A DNA stretch of 64,000 bases, from positions 4,216,001 to 4,280,000 of the forward strand of contig NC_064682.1 of the NCBI RefSeq assembly GCF_023278565.1. The letters run 5' to 3'. The position numbers were made by a program, and so were the translations under genes. Under the pieces are notes generated by a model. The model searched no databases. It saw only the letters and a program-made list of their open reading frames with translations, and had not been told where the DNA came from. Below are positions 23,101 through 34,100 of this stretch, one piece after another (position 1 is the first letter of the stretch; the number at the start of each line of letters is the position of its first letter). The stretch is from Colletotrichum lupini. Lineage: Eukaryota > Ascomycota > Sordariomycetes > Glomerellales > Glomerellaceae.

Positions 23101-23886
23101 TATTAACCTGAGGTAACTTTTAATTATATTAAAGTAGTATAAGTTATAAATTTAATTAAACGAGACGTTAAAGTACTTAATAAGTAGCTTAAGTAATAAT
23201 AAATAAATCTTAATCAAGGTCTCGTTTATTACCTAATTAACCTTATAATTAATAAGCTTTACGTCTTCGTTAATAAGTTATTTATAAATAATAACGACCT
23301 TATTTCGTAATTAAAATATATTATTATCCTAGCTAATAAGAGTATAAGCGAGAGCGAATTTACTATATATAATAATATAATTTACCACTTATTAATTAAA
23401 AATAAGTAAATAACGAGAAGTATAATAGCGTTAGAGGTCTATAGTATAATTAACGGCGTTAACTTCTTCTACGTAATTTTAATAACGCTAAAAAAAATTA
23501 CTAATTAAATTAGCCTTCTACCTATTCTAATAGTTATTTATACCGATTCCTACTTGCTATATAAATACCTTATTAAGTTAAAAATAATAAAAGAAAAAAG
23601 GCTTATAATTAATATTATAGCCCTTAGGTAATTATATAAAAGGCGCAAGATACTTAAGATCTATTAAATTAATAATAAAAATAACTTTATAAACGCTTTT
23701 ATAAAAATAGTACTAAATAAGGGATTAGAATAATTTATAAGTAATAAAAAAGTTACTATACGAATAGAGGGATAAGTTATATAAAAAAAGTAAAAAAAAG
23801 GAGGAAAAAGAGACGACTTAATAAACGGGCCCGAGGTCGAATTATACCTCTAACTATAGTAGTTAAATTAATAAAAAAAAAGTTAG
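20116..23886 (+). pseudogene. Degenerate Copia pol (integrase, reverse transcriptase, RNase H)
   Basis: Continuation of the outer element after the Gypsy insertion. Integrase is recognised from LYID-like and TDAxTxF-like segments at about 21190 and 21342-21360. Reverse transcriptase is recognised from SMYDPCLL (about 22760) and a TDD active site that now reads Thr-Asn-Asn (about 22828-22836). RNase H is recognised from a YVFVxxLF-like stretch (about 23260), TDSYLLY (about 23541) and EKRLIINIIALR (about 23597-23632). The order integrase-RT-RNase H fixes it as Copia. Stops interrupt all frames and catalytic Asp codons are AAT/AAC. Confidence 0.88.
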
Positions 23887-24088
23887 TATTAAATTAAAAA
23901 TCTAATTTAACTACGGCATATAGCCGACTACGTAAAGGCTAATTAGGGGCCCTATTTACGATTATTATAACTAGCCTAACTTATAATTAGAACCTCCTTT
24001 TTATACTTACGTAGATATTTATATAGTTTAATTAATCTCTTCGTTAACTACGGTTCGAACTAACTACCCTATAATAAGGATACTAATA
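23887..24088 (+). repeat. 3' LTR of the Copia element (202 bp)
   Basis: Gapless match to 10979-11180, 31 differences, all C/T or G/A. Followed directly by GTTAT. Confidence 0.92.
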
Positions 24089-24093
24089 GTTAT
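24089..24093. repeat. Target-site duplication GTTAT, right copy (outer element)
   Basis: Second copy of the pentamer at 10974-10978. Confidence 0.85.
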
Positions 24094-24493
24094 TATATAT
24101 TATTACTGTTAAGACACTTAGATGAACTATTATATTTTTACGTAGTCGATGTATTATATATACCGTGGCCTCCTCGACCAAATACTGTGACGAAATTAGC
24201 TAAATAGATTTGGGGTAGCTGAAAGTTAAGATCACGGCTCCAAATTCACTGTTGGTAGGCAATAAACACCTTCAACATCCTAACCCTTACAATCCGCTAT
24301 AATGATTCAAAGTCTAAGGCCAAATTTAGAACATCAAACAACTCGGGATATTAGTACCGAGATTTTTTGACCTTGTGCTATTGCCTAGACAGAGTTCGGG
24401 CGTAATATAAGAAAGCCTGCTTCGTTCGTCCAGTCACATTATTCCTCTCGGAATTCCAGACCGCTCTTCTGCCTGCTTGTTCCAGAACATCGA

Positions 24494-24871
24494 ATGGGTA
24501 GACAGGATCTTATCGACTGCATACGCCAACAACGCCTCCTGCTTCATCATCGAATCCGGAATGACTACTCCTGCTTGTCTGGGGTACTTACACGTCACCG
24601 TGTGACACCTCGGGATTCAAGTATCGGGCCATATGTCCTCGGTACCCGCGTTTATTTGGTGGAACTTTGTCAACAAGGTGTGTATCGAGTGGAATTAGCC
24701 GGTACAATGTCGTTCGATATCCGCTACACTCAAGAGATGAAAGGACAAAGGCTTTTCAGCGATATCACCCACCATCACGGCAACCTGGTCACTCACTACC
24801 AATGGTGTTCTAGAACGGCCCAAACAGCCTCTTGCCAACAGCATTTGTACCGGAGTGAAAAGACCATGTAA
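24494..24871 (+). CDS. Uncertain ORF, 125 codons
   Basis: Opens with an ATG about 400 bp right of the retrotransposon and ends with TAA. No family motif, signal peptide or membrane segment is seen. An equally long frame overlaps it on the minus strand, so it may be chance. Listed only because it is ATG-initiated. Confidence 0.12.
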   Translation: MGRQDLIDCIRQQRLLLHHRIRNDYSCLSGVLTRHRVTPRDSSIGPYVLGTRVYLVELCQQGVYRVELAGTMSFDIRYTQEMKGQRLFSDITHHHGNLVTHYQWCSRTAQTASCQQHLYRSEKTM

Positions 24872-25126
24872 GAAGTTCAGCAATGACTGTGGAGGTTCGT
24901 ATCCAGGGTTAGATCCCGCCGACCTTCGAGTGGCCCAACCAGAAGCATCACAAGTCTGGAGGCCTCTACGAATCGGGGCATACGATATGCGGAAACCAGT
25001 GGCTGCTGCAGAAAGTCTCGTGAATTGCAGACCAGTCAGCAGCGTCGAGACGCAGCAGGCGCATGTGTATCTCAGAAGCGTTGGCTGGATCCGCGTCATT
25101 GAGTCAACATCCCAGCACCGGAATAA

Positions 25127-25474
25127 TTACCCTTGAATAGCTAATCGCACTCTAAAATACGCATTTCTTCGTTGATGTCCGTATCCGTCACATCTCATTC
25201 CCAGATCAATCCATCCTTTGGGCGAGGTATTCGACGAAGAGCTTCTTCTTTCGGGCCGACTCGATAGTAACCAAAAAGCCACGTCTCTCGGAAACTTTTC
25301 TTGCGAGCGAAAGGAGATATCCCAGACTTCCTTCTTGGCTTTTTTGTTTCGTGGTCTGTTCGCACAACACGCCCAGCGGCGCCAAATCTGCTTGCCGCGG
25401 GGAGCAATTTCAATCAGCCTCGGAGGTGCCGTATTAGTGGCCTTCCAGAAAGAGATTGGACCTTTGGGCTTCAT
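25127..25474 (-). CDS. Uncertain basic ORF, possibly a frame-broken small gene
   Basis: ATG at 25474, 115 codons, basic and Trp-rich. A second minus-strand frame (about 25413-25195) overlaps it and also looks protein-like in its C-terminal half, ending in KDGLIWE. One reading is a small gene whose first half lies in one frame and second half in the other, joined by a short intron or broken by a frameshift. No family is recognised. Confidence 0.2.
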   Translation of the reverse strand: MKPKGPISFWKATNTAPPRLIEIAPRGKQIWRRWACCANRPRNKKAKKEVWDISFRSQEKFPRDVAFWLLSSRPERRSSSSNTSPKGWIDLGMRCDGYGHQRRNAYFRVRLAIQG

Positions 25475-28400
25475 TGTGCGATGAACTGTTTTCCGTATCC
25501 GTAGTTGTTTTTTGCGCCCGACGCCCAGGGACCCTCAAGCAAGGGTCACCATGTCTTCATACATGAGCCTGCACGGCAAGTCCAGCCAAGGCGCAGCACC
25601 ATAAATGTTAGTCACGCTAGGCATCCAACGTCGCAACGGCAGCTAAGGACATTTGTTGCAACTAAGGATATGAAGGAACATGTGGAAAGTGGAAAAAAAG
25701 ATGTGTCAACGGGTAACAAGACAAGACACGCGTCGCGGATGACTTGTGACTGTTCATACCTCTTGGGTTTTGCGTACGATCTGTGTTGCGCGTCAGAGTG
25801 TTTCTGCCAGGGCAGAGGATCACCAGTAGCGTGACGCGGAACGGACGAGCGTAAAATATTCGCAGGTCTTGGTGTTTAGTAATGCCTCAACTCCTGGAAG
25901 CCTTCTGCGGGACCCGGGATCCTCCTCGGTTGATCACGTATTCTGGTAAGGCAGAGGATCGACCGGGTTGCACGGGGGCTGGAGACAGCAACGGCAACGG
26001 GCCAACGGCGAAACCGCGAGATCCTCGGAGGCGGAGTCAGTGTGACAGCGTGCCAAGCGGGAAGGGGTGTGGTGGTGTTGTCGGCGGCCTAGGACTGCGC
26101 AAGCTGCAATGTCACAATGTGGACGGCTGCGCAACAGCGAAGAGAAAACGAGAAAACATCCTTTGAAGATGCGCAGGAACGTGCAAAGGAACGTCTCGTC
26201 GGGTTCGCGTGGGGGTGGGACGGTTCTTGTTCGCGTTGCGCTGCTCGGACAGTTGGTTTAGCATGAGCGAGGGCACGTAAGCCCGTGTGGACTCGTCAAT
26301 GGGAAATCAAAACCGCGGGTTTCGAGACAAAGAGGACCCTGAAAGGAGGTGTCACATTGACGCGGACAAGTTTATCTTCCCGTCTGGCAAACACATGCCA
26401 AAATAGCTGTCGCGTACATAGTGACTTAAGCTCAGGCACTCTGCCAAGGTACCTTACTCTTGCCAGTAGGGTAGCATTCACAAGAATCCCATCTCAAGGA
26501 TTTTGTAGGAACTTTTTCCTTTCTCACACTGCCATGTGCGTTACCGTTACGCGTCCAGTCTGTCTCGATCCGGCACAGACACCTGAACCTGAGGGCCGGG
26601 CCAGCTGGGGCTCCATCGAAGTTATCCTGATCCATAACTATGGTGACGGAACAGAGCTCCGGCAGTTGTGCACATCACATCACGCAACGTTTGTGGGAAA
26701 TACACTCAATTTGACGGGCGAGGTTGGAGTGCAATAAGCTTCGGCTCGCTTGCTTAGCTTGCAGTGGCCAGGTTCCATCGCGAGAATCCGTCTGTCACCC
26801 ATATGGAACTCGAACAGGCCTCCTCCATATCATCAAGTACGGAGTTCCCAAAGTTCAGAGTACCTTTGACCTGGATACATGAGCAGTTATACCAGCTACC
26901 TACCTAGGGACGCACGGGGAAAGGGTCCGGAGCTGGGTCCGGGTCGGCGAGGCGAGAAAAGAGGCGAGCAAATCGTGAAAGGATCCCAGGGCCAGCTACC
27001 CCCGGCCGCCGCCGTCGTGCCACCACCTACACTCAACTTGAAACTGAAAATCTCCTATTCTGAGCTATCGTGGATCGTGGGACCCCTCGCTACTCTCTCT
27101 TCTCTCTGTCAAGCTCACCTCCTGATCTGTGCCTCTATCTCCTCTTCCTCCTTCGTGCCACCTGTTCGAAACTGCGATTCAAGCGACCAGGCTCAAGGGC
27201 CACACGGTACACCAACGGGATGCGCGTGATGCACGATGCACGATGTCGACATTGCGACACCAAGAGCCCAGTCCCCTCGGCGGCGGCGTCTAGCTCGCTT
27301 ACAAGGTTACATTGATCGTGATTGAACCCAGACCCCCCGTTCAGCCGCCGCGGATTATGCGCGCTCTATTTGCTTTCCTGCGCGCGCAGCAGCAGCAGGC
27401 CAGCTCCAGGCTGTGCTGTAGATGGTGATGCGACTTGCACGAGTCGGTTTGTCCCACGTTTGCATTGTCGGCATAGCATTTTTCGGCGAAGGCCTAGACC
27501 GTTCTCAATTCCTCCCCCCCCCCCCCTTCCTGCGGTGGAACTGTCAAAAGTCAAGTTGTACAACGCTGCGTGAGTGACTGCACAAAGGGGGCATCCAGGA
27601 ATAGAGTGACAAGAAGGCAGCCGCACTAACGTTGATAGCCGTGAGATAGCTTCCCCGGTGCCGCCTTGCAAATAACGGCTCTCCAGTTTCGAGACAAGTG
27701 ATGAGCAAGACGACACGTGTGATCAGGCCAGAAGCCGTTGATCTGAAGTTCGGGAGACCTTTCCATTCGGGCAACGATTTCCCACTTCGGGCCGGAGCAT
27801 GCCCACAGTTTGCTCCTGTCCGTAGATTGGTTTGCCGCCTCGCCAAAACGCTTCCATGGCTGCTTGGTAAAAATCGCTCACTGGAGAAATGGAGAATGGA
27901 GAAGGGCGGACTGCACTGATCTGCGCTGTGCCCAACCCGTGGCCCGCGTGGCTATATGTACAGTACCCTTGATCTTATGACCGCAGCTTCAACGGCGTCG
28001 GCGAGTTCAGCCTCTCTTGGTCTCGTCAGATGTCGGTCCCAGACAGAAGGGAGGGATGCCGAAACAGAACGGAAATACATTATAAGCCTGGCTGATAGTA
28101 GGGTGCTGATATTACAGGTCGGCCTTGGGGGAAGCAGAGAGCAGCCATGAAGGAAGCATCGAAATTAGAGTGCAGCTTCGCATATGGGCATCAACGCATG
28201 TAATGTACATGAGCATTTGAGAACGGGAATGGCCTTCTTTCAGGAATAGGCGGTTTTTCTGCGAATGGAGTCGCGCAGATCCACTCGAGAATGAGCTTAT
28301 ACGAGGGGTTGGAACGGCGCGCGAGTGGCCTCTTTGATTATGGCTTGCTGCCAGTCTACGCTGCTGCAGTAATAAGTCACCGGTTAGTAAAGTGAAGGGC

Positions 28401-28566
28401 AATGATCGCCGGGACATCTTGTATTAGCGACGAGGCATTTCGATCGAGTGTGTCCAATCGGAGGCGCTGAGTTGAAATGACAGTCTGCAGGATTTTTTTC
28501 TTCCGGTGCCATTTCTCCCTCATAATCTCATGTGTAGATAGATGCCTTACTGTGGACATGTGAAGG

Positions 28567-28860
28567 ATGCTGGCTTCGAAAGACCACATCAGCAGTACCG
28601 AGACAATGTGTTTCTTGGTCAACAACCGTTCCGACTTCCCGAAGCTGCAAAACAATTGGAACACATTCATGGCCAAGGCGAATACCTTCAAAACGCATCC
28701 CGCGGCCGACAGTGCCAAAAGGGCTGAATGGAAGACGAAGGGAGCCAGAATAGAGGCAACTTGGGGGCCGTTTCTGCCCAAGGTTCCAGACGGCATGCTC
28801 AAGGGCCAACTCAAAATGACGGGAAATGCAGCCTTGGAGGGGCCGCAAAAGTTCGGCTAA
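28567..28860 (+). CDS. Uncertain small ORF, 97 codons
   Basis: ATG-initiated, Lys/Trp-containing and hydrophilic, ending in GPQKFG. Third-position G/C preference in the second half resembles coding sequence, but no homologous family comes to mind and overlapping frames exist on the other strand. Confidence 0.25.
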   Translation: MLASKDHISSTETMCFLVNNRSDFPKLQNNWNTFMAKANTFKTHPAADSAKRAEWKTKGARIEATWGPFLPKVPDGMLKGQLKMTGNAALEGPQKFG

Positions 28861-30874
28861 CTGGTTAAACGAGCCCCTCCAACTTGAGTCAAAATACCCA
28901 ATATCCATACTTGTATACCACATTGTGTGCATCTTTCAAACATATTGTTCAACATTGAACCATATAATCACCGCCATGTATCCGTACACTCGCGCAAAAA
29001 GAGAGGTCATCAAAAGATTTGATTGCTGGTGGTGAAGTGAATTCGTACGAGAATAGAGTAGCTCGTGTTTCTGAAACACTGTCAATTTGTTCTAGAATCC
29101 TATTAATAGTGGCGGCATCCTTGAGACCCTGGACAGCCCTGGCTGACGGGAAATGGATGGGCAAAGCAAAAATGCGCTCTCCACGCTGGGAGGAAGAGAA
29201 GCATAGTTTACGGATACACCATAGTAGAGCAGAAGGGGTCTCAATGGATCAGAAGGTCAGAGCCAAAACCAGAGAAAGAAAGCTATCAAACACTTTGGAG
29301 AGCAAAGAAAGGAGAGCCTGGCCCAAACCCCAGTGCCCCTGGATGATGCCGCGACGGCACTCGTCCTTCCAGACAGTGGACGCAACGGACTTCAGCGAAC
29401 AGGTCCCCCGCGGGTCCTCCTCAACTAAGGTAACCTTAGTCATTATGCGCAACCTCTGGGCGCAAGTTCTTGAATTCCGTGGCATCTACCTGTGCCTGGG
29501 TGCTGGCTGGAGTACTACCCAGGTCTGGGCACTGCGCAGAGACTGGGGGGCAGAGAGAAGGGGAACGACATACAAATTCTGGAACCTGGAACCGCCCTGG
29601 AGCCGTTCTGGCGCATTGGTCAGTGTCTGGTACACTGGTGCGCGCCCCTCTCGGTGTATCCGTACCTTTTATGGCGCTGGGTCTCTTTGTTCCTTGCCCA
29701 TTCTTACTCCACAGCCCTGGCAAGCGAAAGGACTGGACACACACTGGCCAAAGGTAGAGCTGCTGCTGTAGCAGAGAGAGAGAGCGAGAGAGGCAGCTGG
29801 CAGCAGAGTAAAGGCGAAGAAAAGCGGCACCACAGTTTGGGCGAGCCCACAGTCAAGGGACGTGAGATATCCACAGCCCTCGGTCCAGCCATGCGCCCCT
29901 CCCTAAATCTCTCTTCCCAGGCCATGGGGAGCCGTGGGAGACGGACAAGGCAGAGTTGTAGAAAGCCATGGAGTAATATGTACATTACCACAGAACCTTG
30001 CAGCTCAAGGTACCTGTGTCCTTGTAGATATCCGCAGTACCTTTTACCCAGTACACATGTGTGATGAGGAAGGGCGACGAGGGTCTCGATGGGCAATGGG
30101 CGATGGGATGGGATGCTGCTGCTGTGTAACTACAGTACCAGGCGACCATGGCAAGGCCATGTTATTTGTTCGCTGCCCCCTTCCAGACCCCTTCCCCCTC
30201 CCGTGGAGTGCCGTGAGGCGTGAGATGATAAAGACCCTTTCAAGTCCCCCTCCACAACCACTGCTTTTTTTGCTCTCTTTTTCTGCCCTCGATAACCCTT
30301 TGCTGTGCATCTGCTTGTCTGGAACATTCCTGTTGACTGCGTTGCTTCCTCTCCTTATCCCATCCAATCTTGACTCTCCTCTTTGCAGTTTCGTCATCAC
30401 CGCTACCACCACAATCACCACCGCTACAACCAAATCCAGAAACCCCTCCACATCCTCTAGACGGTTCCCTCGGTATTTACACTTCTAGACAAAGAAACTT
30501 CCGTCATTCCGTCTCCAGTGTCGACGCCATAGATTTTTAAAGGGACTTTGCCTGCCAGCCAGAGCAGACCGGAAAGGATTCTTTGGAAGATTGATTACAC
30601 ATCTCGGCCAGCAGAAACGGGAAACAACCTACTTTTACTATTACTAACCCGGTGTCGACGAACCTCCCCGAAAGTAAACGACGACAACATCAGCAACAGT
30701 CACGACAAACATCTTCTCTCGCCAACAGATCGAAGAAGAAGAACAACAACTACAGCAACAGCAACTGGACAACACCCGATTCGACGACAATAACATCGTC
30801 GATCAACAGCAAAACCGGTCTCCCCCAAATAACCCCCCAAAACCTTCACCACGGCTTCTCCAGCGATCGCCACC

Positions 30875-31162
30875 ATGGGTTCCCCGAGTGGACCCCTCCG
30901 ACCCCGAGCGTCGTCAAATTTCATGGGCATCCGCGCATCTGGGTTCCCGCCGTCCATGACGCCGCAAGAAAAGCACCTCTTCTCAACCCACGTCAACACG
31001 GCCACGACACGCCTCTCGAGCACAATGGCCGCCAGCGAGACGGGCGAGGGCTACGTGTTTGTCGTCTACTTCCACAAGACCACCGCCGCCGACGCTCTCG
31101 CCCTGCTCCAGGCCGCAGACATCCGAGTCAGGGGCCACGAGATCCAATTTTCCTGGCACTGA
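30875..31162 (+). CDS. Small uncharacterised protein, 95 residues
   Basis: The ATG at 30875 sits in GCCACCATGG, a perfect eukaryotic initiation context. The frame has strong G/C preference at third positions, unlike the chance ORFs around it, and stops with TGA at 31160-31162. The first 35 residues are Pro/Ser/Gly-rich. Residues about 35-95 look folded, with a helix (HLFSTHVNTATTRL), a strand-like YVFVVYF, a helix (ADALALLQAA) and a final strand ending EIQFSWH. This order weakly resembles half of a ferredoxin-like/RRM fold, but that is only an impression. No signal peptide or membrane segment is seen. A long leader rich in pyrimidines and CAA/CAG triplets precedes it, and several kilobases without genes flank it on both sides. 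Confidence 0.6.
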   Translation: MGSPSGPLRPRASSNFMGIRASGFPPSMTPQEKHLFSTHVNTATTRLSSTMAASETGEGYVFVVYFHKTTAADALALLQAADIRVRGHEIQFSWH

Positions 31163-34100
31163 GAGAAACTTGGAAACCGGGCACTCGTTTACTTTCTTTC
31201 TCCCCTTCTACCTCATTTGAGTAATGAGCTTTCCCAGTGCCTCGTTGTGCCTTGATTTTTGAGGCCCGGGCTCCCGGCTGGACTGGACTGGACTTGACTG
31301 GACTCTTCTTTTTGTGTGGACCGCGGGTTTATGGGACGGAACTTATGGGCTCATTCTCGACTCAAGCTCTGTCCTGTCACTATGACCCCCCGATCCGTTT
31401 CTCGACTTCACACACATTTGAGGTCCTGCGTCCTGCCGCCTGCCGGGATTTGACAGCTTTCTGAACCGATTCGAGAGGGATCATCCCGTGTGTTCTCTCT
31501 ACTTCTGGTTCTCTCCATTTTACTCTATGTCTTTTCAATATTCACATATCCCCCCTCCCTCCAGGCTCCAGACATCTCAAAGAGCAGGACTGTCTTCTCA
31601 GAAACTAGACTCCTTGTCTGCTCCAACAACCCCCCTACCCTACCTCTACCCTCCCTTCCATCCTCCAATTCCCGCCCGACCGCCCCGGGACGAATCCTTC
31701 AGCGATCCATCCTCCACCCTACCTCGACCAGTCACCACCCCTCCCCCCTTGCCACTCTTCTCAGAGATCTGCAAGTCTAGGCCATCCTAGACCACCCCAT
31801 CCCATCCAACTTTCCAGGGCAATCATCCATCTCACCCACACACTGGCTCCTCCATCCATCTCACCTTATCTCCATCGAGCGATCAATCACTCAATCACGC
31901 CAAAAAAGCATCGTGCTTCTCACGTTTCTGCTTGGCTTACTGGCTCTCAACCCCCCTTATCCCGTATATCCGCGCATCCACTACCCACCTCGCAAGCAAG
32001 CAAGGGGGAGGATGCGTTCGGCTCGTCAATGGCCGCAGATGAGCTGCAGATGAACCAAGCCCGTCCAAGTCGTTCGCTCCGCCCGCCCGCACCGCACCGC
32101 CCTACTTCTCTATCCCCCGCCCGGGTGGGCCGGCCGGCAACGCTGACGGTCAGGTCGTCGCAGGTGGGAATGAGCAACCCCCGAGAAGGGTACGCCGCAA
32201 GGGCAGCGGGACGGGAATTCGGGAAACATGGGAACGAGAGAGAAGAGTCCCTGAGAAAGACAGCAATACAATCGAGATGAGGTGACGCGGATAAAGGGAC
32301 GCGTTACGCGGCCATCCGCTTCGTCACCACTCCAGCTGCAACCCTCCTCCCCCCTTCGAACGCCAGGCTCGCCGGGCCCATCATCCCATTACTATTTTTT
32401 TTTTCATCTTCCCACACTTGGCATCTTGATCGATGATCGAACGGAGCCCCGTTACCAGGCCCGTTGTCAATCTCTGGGTTCCTGATGAAGGGTTGCATTC
32501 GAATTCGGCAATCGGCCCCAGTGGGATCCCACGGAGAAAAAGAGTACAAACCACCTAAGATGAGACGGCGCCAACGCAATCAAGGACGGATTATCCGCGA
32601 TTTCATTTTCAAGGGGCTACCGATTGGAGAACGTTTGGGCCGGGGTATCAAACGGTGTGTGGAAGTTCGATCGAAAAAATCCACATTGGCATGCAAAGGT
32701 TAGTCCAATTGCAACAGTCACAAATACAACACTACACAACCTTTTATTTCCTTCTCTTTCTTTTTGCTTTTCCTTTACTCATCATATTACGGAATTGCTG
32801 CAACTCTTCTTCGGTCTCGCAAGGAATACTCCCCAAGCGGAGAATATCCGACCGCGCAGGCAGGCAACACAGCCAAAAAAGAGACTCTGGCCTTGCATGG
32901 AAACATCGGCTGACAGGAGTTCCAGACCAAGTTCGATTTTGATTACCGGCCCGACGTGGGGGAGCATGATGAGGGGACCGGGGAGGGCCTACACCACGAG
33001 ACCCTGAACGGAGCAAAGGGAACGGGCCTGACTGCACTGCACCACCGTTGCGTTAGCGCCTAGAAGAGGTCAAGGAATAACCCCCGAGCCAGGCCAAGAG
33101 GCAGAGGAAACCAAAGGAGGAAACCCAAGAGGTGGCTTGGTCTTGGTTTGTGGTTTGAGCTATTGTCTGGTGCAGCGTACACTGCCATCCATCACCATCA
33201 CCAAAGACAACACCAACCACTCGACGCAACCCAAACCCCAGAGTTTCCGACGTGGTTGGCATTCACACTCAGCGAGGCTTTGCTTCGGGTGACGGCACCT
33301 CTTCAGTGTGTTCTCGTGCAATGGAATGCCAACCATATTGCACCATTCGGTTCTGGCCTCATTCATCCCTCTTCACACCGCGGGCTCCGTGGAAAGACAA
33401 TAGAGGAAACAGAGATCCGTACTCGCAATGCAGTGCTGCCTTCATTTTTCTCACCTTCGGAACTGGATCCGGAATCAGTAAAGTTACCTGTAGACTACTC
33501 GTCCGTATTGGTCGTATTTGGAAGCTGGAAGCTGGAGGTGGAGGAGAAAGACCGGTCACCGGCCGCACCCAAGTGCTGGTTGCAGCCGAAAAGTGACCAG
33601 TCACAAGATACCTGTTTGTCACTTGGAGCTTGGCCTTGTGTCATTAGATCATGTATCCATCCATACAATGCTTAGCAATGAGCAAACAAATATCAAATGT
33701 CAAATGTCAAAAATATGCACAGTCACCCCGGACCAATATTGCGCAGTTCGTCTCGCGGTTCCACGGCTCAGATGGCCCCGGGCAAAGACATTGCTGCTTC
33801 CAGCCAATTGTATAGATTGGATCAGAAACATGCATATGGGCGGAAGCTCACACCGGAGCAATTCCACCTACGCTATTTGTGATTATCATTGGAACCTCCT
33901 GGAAGAGAATGTGCAGCCTGCTTCACTCTCAGAGTCATCGCCCGTCACCAAACTCCAGGCCCCATAGATAGCTTTCCGCGTAAACATCTGTCATCTCCCC
34001 GCTGGCTGTTGCATTGGATGGATGGGCTGACATGTGCATTCCGTCCAAAGAACCGTTTGCTCAAAGTGAAACAGGGGAAATTCACATTGCGCGGACCCGA

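Larger units (their letters stand above)
10979..24088 (+). mobile_element. RIP-degraded Ty1/Copia LTR retrotransposon, host of a nested Gypsy element
   Basis: The element is bounded by 202-bp LTRs and a GTTAT target duplication. Without the nested insertion and its duplicated target it is about 7.4 kb. The + strand carries remnants in Copia order: gag zinc-knuckle remnant (about 14245-14286), integrase (about 21180-21700), reverse transcriptase (TDD-type site at about 22828-22839), and RNase H (about 23250-23700). Integrase before reverse transcriptase is diagnostic for Copia. Every domain is broken by stops, and key residues are altered by C-to-T/G-to-A changes, so the element is not autonomous. 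Sequence inside is almost free of CA and TG and rich in TA, the mark of repeat-induced point mutation. Confidence 0.93.
24094..30874. other. Gene-poor intergenic stretch
   Basis: About 6.8 kb in which no recognised gene family is visible. Open frames up to 250 codons occur on both strands and overlap each other, as expected by chance at this base composition. Three with an ATG are listed separately at low confidence. There is a 13-base C run at 27514-27526. The last 500 bases are pyrimidine-rich and then rich in CAA/CAG and CGA triplets and probably form the leader of the 95-codon gene at 30875. Confidence 0.4.

Noticed and set aside
11181..23886. Possibility that the AT-rich block is a centromere or mitochondrial insertion
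   Set aside because: Paired LTRs, target duplications and ordered retroelement domains explain the whole block; AT richness follows from RIP.
29019..29771. 250-codon open stretch on the plus strand
   Set aside because: It starts at TTG, overlaps other long frames in the same region, and shows no motif or codon bias.
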